DNA of 23,425 bases from Micavibrio aeruginosavorus (GTDB taxonomy: Bacteria; Pseudomonadota; Alphaproteobacteria; Micavibrionales; Micavibrionaceae). Location of the stretch: the NCBI GenBank assembly GCA_003240795.1, contig QFNK01000004.1, positions 1 through 23,425 of the forward strand. The letters run 5' to 3'. How positions within the stretch are numbered: the stretch's first letter is position 1; each line of letters begins with the position of its first letter. Position numbers and translations under genes: made by a program. Of this stretch, positions 14,945 through 22,448 are shown piece by piece. The notes beneath the pieces were generated by a model that made no database searches, was not told the origin of the DNA, and saw only the letters and a program-made list of their open reading frames with translations.

Positions 14945-16081
14945 ATGTCCTTCATAAAGTATATTTTCGGTGCGGCTGGCATGCTTGCCTTCACATCCGG
15001 CATGGCGCAGGCGGCCGAACCATACACCATCACAGTCGTCGGCCCGATCACCGGCCCAGCCGCCGGAAACGGCGCGGACATGCGCGCCGGCGCGATAGCG
15101 GCAGCCGACAGGATAAACGCGCAAGGGGGCATTCACGGTCAAAAACTGAACCTCCGTTTTGAAGACGATGCCTGTTCGGAAACACAGGCAATCAATGTCG
15201 CCAACCGCATCATAGGCCAGGGCGATAAATTCGTAGTGGGGCATTACTGCTCCAACGCCACATTGCCCGCTTCGGTTATCTATGATGAAAACGGCATTGT
15301 GCAAATCACCCTTTCGCAAGCCACCAGCATAACGCAGCAAAATTTCCCGCGCCTGTTCCGCATAACCCCCAGCGCGGAAGATCTGGCAAACGGCTATATA
15401 ACCGCCGTATCGAACGACATAAAGGCAGCGGCACAGGCAAAACTCGCCCTGATCGGCAACTCCGGCGAATACGCGCAGAGTATCGCCAAATCTTTGCAAA
15501 AATCATTACAGGACAAAGGGATAGAGCTTAACTATACCGGCCATTACCCTCCGGAAGATACGGATTACAGCGCCGTTATTACGCGGATGAGGGGCGCACG
15601 CATAACCCACGTCATGATCGCAGGATCTGAAAAGGAAATGGGTATGATCGTCCGCCAATCCGCGCAGCATGGATTTCACCCGTCATTCATATTGTCCAGC
15701 ACCGCGCTGTCCGCCGGATTTGCAGGAATCGTCTCGTGCGGCGGAAACGGCGTTCGCGCCGTGGCGGCTGACAATCCTGCTTACGCGGCAGGCAATGAAG
15801 CCTTGAAAGCGGATTTGCTGCGCCATGGCGCCAACGGTTTGGACGTGGCGATGTTTTCCTATACCGCCGTAGAAGCCTTTGCACAGGCTTTCAAGGCCGC
15901 CGGAAACACGGATGCGGCAGCCGTATCGAACGCCCTGCACACCCGGACCTTTGATTTACCCACCGGAAAAACCGGATTCACAGCGTCCGGAGAACTTACC
16001 CATCCAAGGGTTATAACCTATCAATATCAAAGTGTTAACACCCCCTGCACTCATGTCAAACCTGTGCCCTTAACACCTTGA
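14945..16081 (+). CDS. Periplasmic branched-chain amino acid (LivK-type) binding protein
   Basis: This 378-residue protein is a type I periplasmic binding protein of the Leu/Ile/Val ABC transporter family. A signal peptide ends at AQA (cleavage after about residue 23). The mature start TITVVGPITGPAAGNGADM, the segment INAQGGIHGQKL, the VVGHYCSNATLP loop and the FSYTAVEAFAQAF helix are characteristic. The ligand is likely an amino acid or related compound. No permease or ATPase gene lies in the window, so it is an orphan or works with a transporter elsewhere. It begins 10 bases after trpA and so is probably co-transcribed with trp genes. The mature protein has four visible cysteines (in DACSE, GHYCSN, VSCGG and NTPCTH). 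Confidence 0.87.
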   Translation: MSFIKYIFGAAGMLAFTSGMAQAAEPYTITVVGPITGPAAGNGADMRAGAIAAADRINAQGGIHGQKLNLRFEDDACSETQAINVANRIIGQGDKFVVGHYCSNATLPASVIYDENGIVQITLSQATSITQQNFPRLFRITPSAEDLANGYITAVSNDIKAAAQAKLALIGNSGEYAQSIAKSLQKSLQDKGIELNYTGHYPPEDTDYSAVITRMRGARITHVMIAGSEKEMGMIVRQSAQHGFHPSFILSSTALSAGFAGIVSCGGNGVRAVAADNPAYAAGNEALKADLLRHGANGLDVAMFSYTAVEAFAQAFKAAGNTDAAAVSNALHTRTFDLPTGKTGFTASGELTHPRVITYQYQSVNTPCTHVKPVPLTP

Positions 16082-16085
16082 ATGT

Positions 16086-16115
16086 TTGACTTTGACAGGC
16101 ATTACGCGCTAAATG
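16086..16115 (+). promoter_or_regulatory. Possible accD promoter
   Basis: Two overlapping -35-like hexamers, TTGACT at 16086-16091 and TTGACA at 16092-16097, follow the binding-protein stop. The best -10 is TAAATG at 16110-16115, 18 bases from the first. The -10 match is weak. Confidence 0.3.
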
Positions 16116-16158
16116 CGTGGCTGTTTTTACAAGTTAAGGGACCATAGAGGGATAACCC

Positions 16159-17202
16159 ATGAACTGGCTGACCAATTTCATCCGTCCGCGCATCCGCTCC
16201 ATCGTAGGCGAGCAAAAGGACGTTCCGGACAATCTCTGGCAGAAATGCGAAGCCTGCGAGGGCATGCTGTTCCACAAGGAGCTGAAGGCGAACCTCAATG
16301 TCTGCTATCACTGCGGTCACCATCTGGCACTGGAAGTGAAAGAGCGCCTCGGCATCCTGTTCGACGACGGCCATTATGAACGTGTCCAGACTCCGCGCGT
16401 CCCGCACGACCCCCTGAAATTCAAGGACAGCAAGAAATACGCCGACCGTCTGGTCACAGCGCAGAAGAAAACCAAGGAAGCCGACGCAATCCAGATTGCC
16501 AGCGGCACCATCGGCGGCAACAAGGCCGTAGTCGCCGCGTTCGACTTCGCCTTTATGGGCGGGTCCATGGGTACGGCTGTGGGTGAAGGCATCGTCAAGG
16601 CGGCGGAAACCGCCGTTCAGCAGGGCGCGGCCCTGATCGTCATTCCCGCCTCCGGCGGCGCACGCATGCAGGAAGGCGCCCTGTCGCTGATGCAGATGCC
16701 GCGCACGATCATCGCCGTCAACATGGTGAAGGATGAAGGACTGCCTTATATCGTCCTTCTGACGAACCCGACAACGGGCGGCGTATCGGCCTCTTTCGCT
16801 ATGGTCGGCGACATTCACATGGCCGAACCAGGCGCCATGATCGGCTTTGCCGGACGCCGCGTGATCGAGGAAACGGTCCGCGAAACCCTGCCCAAGGAAT
16901 TCCAGACGGCTGAATATCTCCTCGACCACGGTATGGTCGACATGGTCGTCAAGCGTTCTGACCTGAAAGAAACGATCGGCCGCGTCCTCGACCTTCTGAT
17001 GATGAAGAACCGCGGCGGCGCGCCCGGCTCCATCAAAGCCGGCGTTGTCGGCAAACTCCTTGCCGGTCCCAAAGGCAACAAGGGCAGCAAACCCTCCGCC
17101 GGCGGCACGGTCGCGATCCTGAAAAAGGATGCGGCGAAAGTCATCCGCAAGGCCGCAAATGCAGCCGACACGAAATCCGCACGCAAATCGGCGGGCAAGT
17201 AA
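16159..17202 (+). CDS. accD: Acetyl-CoA carboxylase carboxyltransferase subunit beta
   Basis: AccD with AccA moves the carboxyl group from biotin to acetyl-CoA, the first committed step of fatty-acid synthesis. The 347-residue protein has the N-terminal zinc ribbon C30-x2-C33-x15-C49-x2-C52, then the crotonase-like carboxyltransferase core with IVIPASGGARMQEG, LTNPTTGGVSASFAM and IGFAGRRVIEETV. It is longer than the usual ~300 residues: after about residue 295 comes a Lys/Ala/Gly-rich low-complexity tail ending KSARKSAGK. The ATG has an AGAGG ribosome-binding sequence at 16146-16150. folC follows by 7 bases, matching the common accD-folC operon. Confidence 0.97.
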   Translation: MNWLTNFIRPRIRSIVGEQKDVPDNLWQKCEACEGMLFHKELKANLNVCYHCGHHLALEVKERLGILFDDGHYERVQTPRVPHDPLKFKDSKKYADRLVTAQKKTKEADAIQIASGTIGGNKAVVAAFDFAFMGGSMGTAVGEGIVKAAETAVQQGAALIVIPASGGARMQEGALSLMQMPRTIIAVNMVKDEGLPYIVLLTNPTTGGVSASFAMVGDIHMAEPGAMIGFAGRRVIEETVRETLPKEFQTAEYLLDHGMVDMVVKRSDLKETIGRVLDLLMMKNRGGAPGSIKAGVVGKLLAGPKGNKGSKPSAGGTVAILKKDAAKVIRKAANAADTKSARKSAGK

Positions 17203-17209
17203 CCACATC

Positions 17210-18571
17210 ATGGCCGGATCACAAAACCGGTTCACAGGTGCGTCAGCCGACCCGGCGATTGAGGGTCGGCTGGATGAAATCCTCCAGCACCTCTATAGCC
17301 TCTTCCACACGGAAATAGACCTCTCTCTGGACAGAACGTATCGTTTTCTGGAGAAGCTCGGCAACCCGCATCTGCACCTGCCGCGCACGGTTCACATTGC
17401 CGGAACCAATGGAAAAGGCTCAACAACCGCAACGCTTCGCGCGCTTCTGGAGGCATCCGGCCACACGGTTCATGTCTACACGTCACCGCACCTCGTCCAC
17501 CCAACGGAGCGTATCCGCCTCGCCGGAGAACTGATTACCTCAGAGGCCTTCATAGATGTTCTGACGGAGTGTATCGAAATCAACAATGGTGAACCGATTA
17601 CCTTCTTCGAGATCACCACATGCGCCGCTCTTTTGATGTTCAGCCGGGTGCCGGCTGACTTCCTTCTGCTTGAAACGGGCATGGGCGGGCGTCTGGACAC
17701 CACAAATGTCGTGCCGAACCCTGCGGCGACCATTATCACCACAATATCCTTCGATCATACGTCCTATCTGGGCGACACCCTGCCGAAAATCGCCGGTGAA
17801 AAAGCCGGCATCATGAAAGCAGGTAGCCCCTGCATCATCGGATATCAACTGCCGGAAACCGTTGAGGCGGGCGTGATGGAAGTCTTCCACAAAACATCCC
17901 AAGCCTTATCCCCAGCCGCACCCTTGGTGCGTTTCGGTGCGGAATGGTCCAGCGCCCCTGAATCGGGCCGGATGATGTTTCGCTACGGGGATGACTCTAT
18001 TGCACTGCCAAAGCCCAGCCTGTCCGGGAATCATCAGATATGGAACGCGGGCGCCGCGCTTGCCGCATTCCGGATCATTGCGCCGGATCATTTCCGCCCC
18101 GAAATTCTATCCACAGGACTTGCCAACATCTACTGGCCAGGACGCCTGCAGACTCTGAAAAATCACGCTTTTAATGAGATCGCGCCCGGCGGGTGGGAGA
18201 TCGTCATCGACGGCGGCCACAATGACAGCGCGGGTCTCGTCCTCGCCCGCCAGATGCAGGAATGGGTCACGAACGATTCACGCCCGCTCCACCTCGTCGT
18301 CGCCATGGTCGACCGGAAGGACGCGAAAGCATTTTTAGCGCCCCTGCTCCCCTATGCTAAAAGCATCACCCTGACCGAAATTGAAAACGAGCCGAGCACC
18401 TATAAAAAGGAACAGCTGGAGATCGCGGCGCGGGCACTGGGCTTCCCCAATATAGCAACCGCCCCGAACGCGAAAGCCGCGCTCGAGCATATCGTACGTA
18501 CCCAGGACGTACAGGACGCCCGTGTGCTTATGACGGGATCGCTCTTTTTCATGGGCAACATTCTTAAATAG
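17210..18571 (+). CDS. folC: Bifunctional dihydrofolate synthase / folylpolyglutamate synthase
   Basis: FolC adds glutamate to dihydropteroate and to folates. From ATG 17210 the protein has 453 residues. Motifs include the P-loop HIAGTNGKGS (G65 to S71), the Omega-loop-type TSPHLVHPTERIRL, FFEITTCAAL, LETGMGGRLDTTNVV, and SFDHTSYLGDTLPKIAGEK with the lysine that is carbamylated in the family. The C-terminal domain begins near WPGRLQ and carries IDGGHNDSAG. An upstream in-frame ATG at 17129 would overlap accD by 74 bases and adds basic residues with no family likeness; it is rejected. No Shine-Dalgarno is seen, so coupling to accD is likely. No clear terminator follows. Confidence 0.96.
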   Translation: MAGSQNRFTGASADPAIEGRLDEILQHLYSLFHTEIDLSLDRTYRFLEKLGNPHLHLPRTVHIAGTNGKGSTTATLRALLEASGHTVHVYTSPHLVHPTERIRLAGELITSEAFIDVLTECIEINNGEPITFFEITTCAALLMFSRVPADFLLLETGMGGRLDTTNVVPNPAATIITTISFDHTSYLGDTLPKIAGEKAGIMKAGSPCIIGYQLPETVEAGVMEVFHKTSQALSPAAPLVRFGAEWSSAPESGRMMFRYGDDSIALPKPSLSGNHQIWNAGAALAAFRIIAPDHFRPEILSTGLANIYWPGRLQTLKNHAFNEIAPGGWEIVIDGGHNDSAGLVLARQMQEWVTNDSRPLHLVVAMVDRKDAKAFLAPLLPYAKSITLTEIENEPSTYKKEQLEIAARALGFPNIATAPNAKAALEHIVRTQDVQDARVLMTGSLFFMGNILK

Positions 18572-18581
18572 CATTCCACCG

Positions 18582-18610
18582 TTGACAGGACTGCATATCT
18601 GCGCTTTCTA
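18582..18610 (+). promoter_or_regulatory. Promoter at the head of the accessory cluster
   Basis: TTGACA at 18582-18587 and TTTCTA at 18605-18610 are 17 bases apart. Just downstream lies an A/T hairpin (CTAAAAAG at 18608-18615 with CTTTTTTAG ending at 18627) whose right arm reaches the Shine-Dalgarno AGGAG at 18626-18630. Confidence 0.5.
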
Positions 18611-18637
18611 AAAAGATACTTTTTTAGGAGTTCTGTT

Positions 18638-19330
18638 ATGTCCGATGCGACCTATCCCCAATCCGGCGACCTGATCCGCGCCAATTTGCCTACTTACTTA
18701 AACAAAGGTATTCCCGGTGACGATGCGCGGCTGTGCCTTGTCATGGCGTTGGAAGTCGACGAAGATAAAAACAAGATCGAAGGATATTGGGTCATCCGCC
18801 TGTCCGAAAGGCTGGACGTGGAACGTAGATGGGACTACCGCCTGAAGCAAAAAGAGCTTGCCGATATCACTGACCCAGCGTTGCAGCGGGATTATATTAT
18901 ACGCACCACGCGCATAGATTTGATCCCCGCTACAAAAGAGTTTCTGCTCACGAACGATCAGGAAACGCCACAAATTTATGGCCGCATTGTTCCGATATTC
19001 TGGGATAGTTTCCTGCAAAAATTACAGGCGGGCCAGACCTCCAAATTCGACACCGAAAGCTACGGCCCGCGCGAAAAACTCCCCCATACGGTGGTTGTGA
19101 CCGGGCTGAACAACGACAACGTCATGGCCGATTTTGATTATGAAACCGTGATATCCCTGATCGGTCTGCCCGAAATTGCGGCCAAGGAAGAGCCGCGGAC
19201 GCCCTCCCGCTTCGCCGAAAGCTTTGAAAAAGCCACCGCGCAAATGATGAAACAATGGGCTCGACAAAGACGGGCAATTCATGAGGAAATAGGCAATAAG
19301 ACATTTCAGGAACCTGTCCTTCAGCCATAA
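18638..19330 (+). CDS. Uncharacterised protein with a possible MazF/PemK-like N-terminal half
   Basis: I do not firmly recognise this 230-residue protein. Its first ~135 residues have an order of elements like the MazF/PemK toxin fold: QSGDLIRANLP at 8-18, a Gly-Asp linker, then RLCLVMALEVDED, a long charged segment, RTTRIDLIP at about 89-97, and a closing GRIVPIFWDSFLQKL. In true MazF/PemK proteins the corresponding pieces are GDIV, RPalVL, and R-x-D-x-I/L. The Pro after the Arg in the RP motif is missing. The C-terminal ~90 residues, starting near REKLPHTVVVTGLN, have no likeness I can name and end in a basic helix. It has its own promoter and a good AGGAG at 18626-18630. It precedes the kinase-like and hipA genes. 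The toxin-like call is weak; the coding call is firm. Confidence 0.5.
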   Translation: MSDATYPQSGDLIRANLPTYLNKGIPGDDARLCLVMALEVDEDKNKIEGYWVIRLSERLDVERRWDYRLKQKELADITDPALQRDYIIRTTRIDLIPATKEFLLTNDQETPQIYGRIVPIFWDSFLQKLQAGQTSKFDTESYGPREKLPHTVVVTGLNNDNVMADFDYETVISLIGLPEIAAKEEPRTPSRFAESFEKATAQMMKQWARQRRAIHEEIGNKTFQEPVLQP

Positions 19331-19352
19331 AAATACGGGCAAGAAAAAACCC

Positions 19353-19381
19353 TTGCTTTATTTAACATAATACATTATTGT
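19353..19381 (+). promoter_or_regulatory. Promoter of the second kinase-like gene, probably leaderless
   Basis: TTGCTT at 19353-19358 and TATTGT at 19376-19381 are 17 bases apart, in a strongly A/T-rich gap. The -10 ends 7 bases before the ATG at 19389, and the leader has no Shine-Dalgarno. Confidence 0.5.
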
Positions 19382-19388
19382 CCTCGCC

Positions 19389-20114
19389 ATGAGTTTGAGC
19401 AGCATATTTTCAGCAGCAGCGAGCGAAACTTCGGGTTTTGCGGCAGAACAGATTCTGAATAGACGCGGCTTTTATGAAATCGGAAGACGAACGGATGCTG
19501 TCGCCTGGACAACGCCGGACGCTGATCAGGTGATCCGTATTTCGTGTGACGGATCAGGCTCCAGCGCCTATTTCAATCTTGCACAAAAAATGGCGGGCAA
19601 TCCCTATCTGCCCGTTGTTCACGCGCATAAAATCATGAAGAGCGGCGAACATATCGTCTGCGTGAAAAAATTACAGAACCCCAGCCAGAAGCGCCTGTAC
19701 GACCACGGAATACTGCTAAACAGCTATGTTGCGGTTGGAATTCCTCTAAGCGCCGAAGATACGGCATTCCGCAAGAACCATCACTATACAGGCATCATGA
19801 GCAAGAAAATCAGCGATTTCTTCATGATGCGCAATGCCGTACTGGATATCGACGCGCTACCGGAACCGCAAGCCTTCAAGGAAGCGGCCGTGGCGATCGT
19901 TGAGCTCAGCTTCGACATGTTCAAACAGAACACCCAATATGTGCCGACGCCCGACATCAATCCGACGAATGTTTTGTGGCGCAAAACCGAAGGCCCATTG
20001 CAACCTGTGCTGTATGACCCGATCGTGCGTCAATATGACCATTACGGGTCGGAGCTGAAACACGCCTCCTACCTGCGTAGCCGCCTGGGCATGAATCCCG
20101 AGATGAATATCTAA
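19389..20114 (+). CDS. Uncharacterised protein kinase-like protein next to hipA
   Basis: This 241-residue protein is a homologue of the one encoded at 13382-14143. Shared landmarks are QVIRIS with Arg50 in place of the ATP-binding lysine, NPYL at 71-74, a hinge-like IVCVKKL, the catalytic-loop-like D189-INPT-N194-V-L, and QPVLYDP with D210. The spacing from D189 to N194 (5) equals that in protein kinases, and the second Asp follows at 21 residues, near the usual 18. It differs from the sister in lacking the His before Asn in the loop and in a longer middle region (100-170). No membrane segment or signal is present, so it is cytoplasmic. Substrate is unknown. It sits 58 bases after the possible PemK-like gene and 87 bases before hipA, each on the same strand. 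Confidence 0.6.
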   Translation: MSLSSIFSAAASETSGFAAEQILNRRGFYEIGRRTDAVAWTTPDADQVIRISCDGSGSSAYFNLAQKMAGNPYLPVVHAHKIMKSGEHIVCVKKLQNPSQKRLYDHGILLNSYVAVGIPLSAEDTAFRKNHHYTGIMSKKISDFFMMRNAVLDIDALPEPQAFKEAAVAIVELSFDMFKQNTQYVPTPDINPTNVLWRKTEGPLQPVLYDPIVRQYDHYGSELKHASYLRSRLGMNPEMNI

Positions 20115-20137
20115 CGGCCTGTATCCGCAGAACAAAA

Positions 20138-20178
20138 GCCTTGTTTCTATATTTCTGGCCTTGTTTATTAAAAATAAA
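20138..20178 (+). repeat. Direct repeat and A/T palindrome upstream of hipA
   Basis: GCCTTGTTT occurs at 20138-20146 and again at 20158-20166, exactly 20 bases apart, about two helical turns. The second copy runs into the palindrome TTTATT-AAA-AATAAA at 20164-20178. TTGTTT at 20161-20166 with AAGAAT at 20184-20189 (17 bases) could be the hipA promoter. The layout suits a repressor site, but no regulator has been identified. Confidence 0.4.
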
Positions 20179-20201
20179 CTTTTCAAGAATAGTATGGCGT
20201 C

Positions 20202-21599
20202 ATGACGATTTTGGCAGTTGCCTTCTTCCGCGAAATCATAGGCCGCATCGACACGGATGGGCCCGAACACAACTGGGAAAGCGCGAACACGCCCCTTGCC
20301 CGTTTCCTTGAAAACAGCCATCCCGGCGAACTGCCGAATACGTTCAAATATCTGCAGCCGGAGGGCTGGCTGGCCGGCGTCCTGCGCGGTGAAAACTACA
20401 CCGAAGACGGCGTTCGTTTCCTGTCCAACCTGACCATCATTCCGGAAGGCTCTTATGCTCTCGACAAGGTCGGCCTGGATACGCTCCACGCACGCCTGAA
20501 AGACAGCACCGCGCCCGACGGCACCTTTACAGGGCGTTATCAGGGCCCCGCCGCCACAAGCTTTACGCCCGAGTTTGAGAAAACGCTCTCGAATCTCTGG
20601 AAAAACGAATTGATGCCGAAATTTTCCGGCGCACAGGTCAAGATCCCGATCTCCCTTCTGCCGGATGAAAACGGTGGTCAGGTAATCTTGCCTGCCGTAC
20701 ACACCCCGTTCAGCCATATTTTAAAGGTCCCGCGCGAAGGATATTACCAATCCCTGCCCGCCATAGAATGGCTGGGGCTCGAGCTATCCAAACGGGCGGG
20801 CCTTGAAACGGCCGACCACGCTCTGGTCGAAATGCCAAACGGCATGGCCCCCGCCCTGATTATCGAGCGGTTCGATATTCCCGAGGTGGAAGACGACCTG
20901 AAAAAGCTCACCCGCATTTCCGACTTCTGCAACATCACGAACAGGGAGCCGGAAAAGCACAAATACGGCTCGGACATTTCCGTATGCTTTCAGGCTTTGT
21001 CGGAGCAGTCCTCCTCGCCGGAAGAAGATAAGATCGCCCTGTTTAAGCGGATTGTCCTTTCCCATTACCTGATGGATGCGGACATGCATTTGAAGAACAT
21101 TTCCGTGCTCAAGACCTTCGACCGCGAAACGGGTGATGTATCCGTACGTATGTCACCGGTTTATGATGCAATGACGACCGTCATTTATCCGGGTCTTGAC
21201 AGGCACTCCGCCCTTTCGTTCGACCCCGAACCGGAATATGGCGGAACCGCTATAAAATCTTACGGCAGCCGCTCGGACCTCATGCAGATTGCCGGGATGA
21301 ACGGGATTGGCTGGGACGAGGCGGACGCGATTATCGATCATATCTCGCAATCCATCGCCGACAACGCTGTAGAGATTGCGAACAACCCGCCCGAATTGAT
21401 CAAAAACAACCCGGCCTGTATGCACGCCCTGAAATGCGCCGTAACCGAAATTATGTGGAACACAAGCGCGCCAAATCCGCCGGACTGGGACGATATTACC
21501 TTCCCGAATGAATATGTGGAGCAGGAAAACAAGCCTTTGGACAACCGCCCGAGACTTATCGCGACCCAGGCCTTCAACGGTATGAAACCGACTTTTTAG
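20202..21599 (+). CDS. hipA: HipA-family serine/threonine kinase toxin
   Basis: HipA kinases phosphorylate translation factors such as glutamyl-tRNA synthetase and cause growth arrest and persistence. This 465-residue protein covers the full family: an N-terminal subdomain with YLQPEGWLAG at 50-59, then the core. Catalytic features are intact: the Gly-rich autophosphorylation loop FSGAQVK at 141-147, the ATP lysine K175 in SHILKVP, IERFD at 221-225, the catalytic loop D294-M-H-L-K-N299, and metal-binding D322 in SPVYDAM. No hipB-type helix-turn-helix gene lies before or after it. In standard hipBA operons HipB is directly upstream and neutralises HipA. Here the upstream gene is kinase-like. 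The start has no Shine-Dalgarno. The N-terminus differs enough that its exact start is less sure. Confidence 0.88.
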   Translation: MTILAVAFFREIIGRIDTDGPEHNWESANTPLARFLENSHPGELPNTFKYLQPEGWLAGVLRGENYTEDGVRFLSNLTIIPEGSYALDKVGLDTLHARLKDSTAPDGTFTGRYQGPAATSFTPEFEKTLSNLWKNELMPKFSGAQVKIPISLLPDENGGQVILPAVHTPFSHILKVPREGYYQSLPAIEWLGLELSKRAGLETADHALVEMPNGMAPALIIERFDIPEVEDDLKKLTRISDFCNITNREPEKHKYGSDISVCFQALSEQSSSPEEDKIALFKRIVLSHYLMDADMHLKNISVLKTFDRETGDVSVRMSPVYDAMTTVIYPGLDRHSALSFDPEPEYGGTAIKSYGSRSDLMQIAGMNGIGWDEADAIIDHISQSIADNAVEIANNPPELIKNNPACMHALKCAVTEIMWNTSAPNPPDWDDITFPNEYVEQENKPLDNRPRLIATQAFNGMKPTF

Positions 21600-21746
21600 G
21601 CCTGTCCTTTTTGCCAAATTCATATATGTTTTGCTTCTAGAGACTGTTTCTCGATGAAAAACAAGCCTTTGACCATAAAATTGCCCCCTTTGGGCCGTTT
21701 TCCCGCTTGTTTTCCTGTTTAGATAAGTCCTTGTAAAGGAAGTGAA

Positions 21747-22448
21747 ATGGCACACAACATCACGCTTATAGACGATGACCGCAATATCCTGACCTCCGTG
21801 TCGATGGCGCTTGAGGCAGAAGGCTTTATCGTCAAGACATTCAGCGACGGCGAAGAAGGCCTGAAAGGCGTGACCGCGTCTCCGCCGGACCTTGTCGTGC
21901 TCGATATCAAGATGCCGCGTATGGACGGGATGGAAGTGCTGTCCAAGCTGCGCGAACAATCCAGCATTCCGGTCATTTTCCTGACCTCTAAGGATGACGA
22001 GGTGGACGAGGTGATCGGCCTTCGCATGGGTGCGGACGATTACATCACCAAGCCGTTTTCCCAGCGCCTTCTGATCGAACGCATCCGCGCATTGCTGCGC
22101 CGTCAGGACCTGCTGAAACAAAAAGACGGGGAGGATAAAGCCAAGGTTGAACGCGTCCTCCGCGGCCATCTGGAGCTGGATGACGCCCGCCATTTGTGCA
22201 CATGGAAAGGGGAGCCGGTGAACCTGACGGTGACGGAATACCTTCTGGTCAAGGCACTGGCACAGCGCCCCGGCCACGTTAAAAACCGTGACCAGCTGAT
22301 CGACATGGCATACGGCGAAAACATTTACGTCGACGACCGCACGATCGACTCACACATCAAGCGAGTCCGCAAAAAATTCAAGCAGGTCGACACCGACTTC
22401 AACCACATCGAAACGCTCTATGGAATCGGCTACAGATACAAAGAATAG
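21747..22448 (+). CDS. chvI: ChvI-type OmpR-family response regulator
   Basis: ChvI, with the sensor ChvG, controls envelope stress and acid responses in alphaproteobacteria. The 233-residue protein has a receiver domain with acidic pocket D9-D11, phospho-acceptor D53 in VVLDIKMPRMDG, a conserved Thr in FLTSKDDEVD, and K102 in TKPFS. A winged-helix OmpR-type domain fills 135-232, with LTVTEYLLVKALAQRPG and the recognition-helix segment VDDRTIDSHIKRVRKKF, ending IETLYGIGYRYKE. The ATG has a good AAGGA at 21736-21740. It follows hipA by 147 bases of A/T-rich sequence in which I could not fix a promoter, and overlaps chvG by 29 bases. Confidence 0.93.
   Translation: MAHNITLIDDDRNILTSVSMALEAEGFIVKTFSDGEEGLKGVTASPPDLVVLDIKMPRMDGMEVLSKLREQSSIPVIFLTSKDDEVDEVIGLRMGADDYITKPFSQRLLIERIRALLRRQDLLKQKDGEDKAKVERVLRGHLELDDARHLCTWKGEPVNLTVTEYLLVKALAQRPGHVKNRDQLIDMAYGENIYVDDRTIDSHIKRVRKKFKQVDTDFNHIETLYGIGYRYKE

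Noticed and set aside
16102..17235. 377-codon open frame on the minus strand opposite accD
   Set aside because: Shadow of accD; no family features.
18608..18627. A/T hairpin as a folC terminator
   Set aside because: The stem is only A-T pairs with a bulge, it lies after a promoter-like TTGACA, and the Shine-Dalgarno of the next gene overlaps it.
18638..21599. Prophage or transposon origin for the accessory cluster
   Set aside because: No integrase, transposase, terminal repeats or tRNA attachment site is visible in or beside it.
21153..22277. 374-codon minus-strand open frame across the hipA/chvI junction, as a possible antitoxin
   Set aside because: Too long for HipB, no helix-turn-helix, and it overlaps two confident plus-strand genes.
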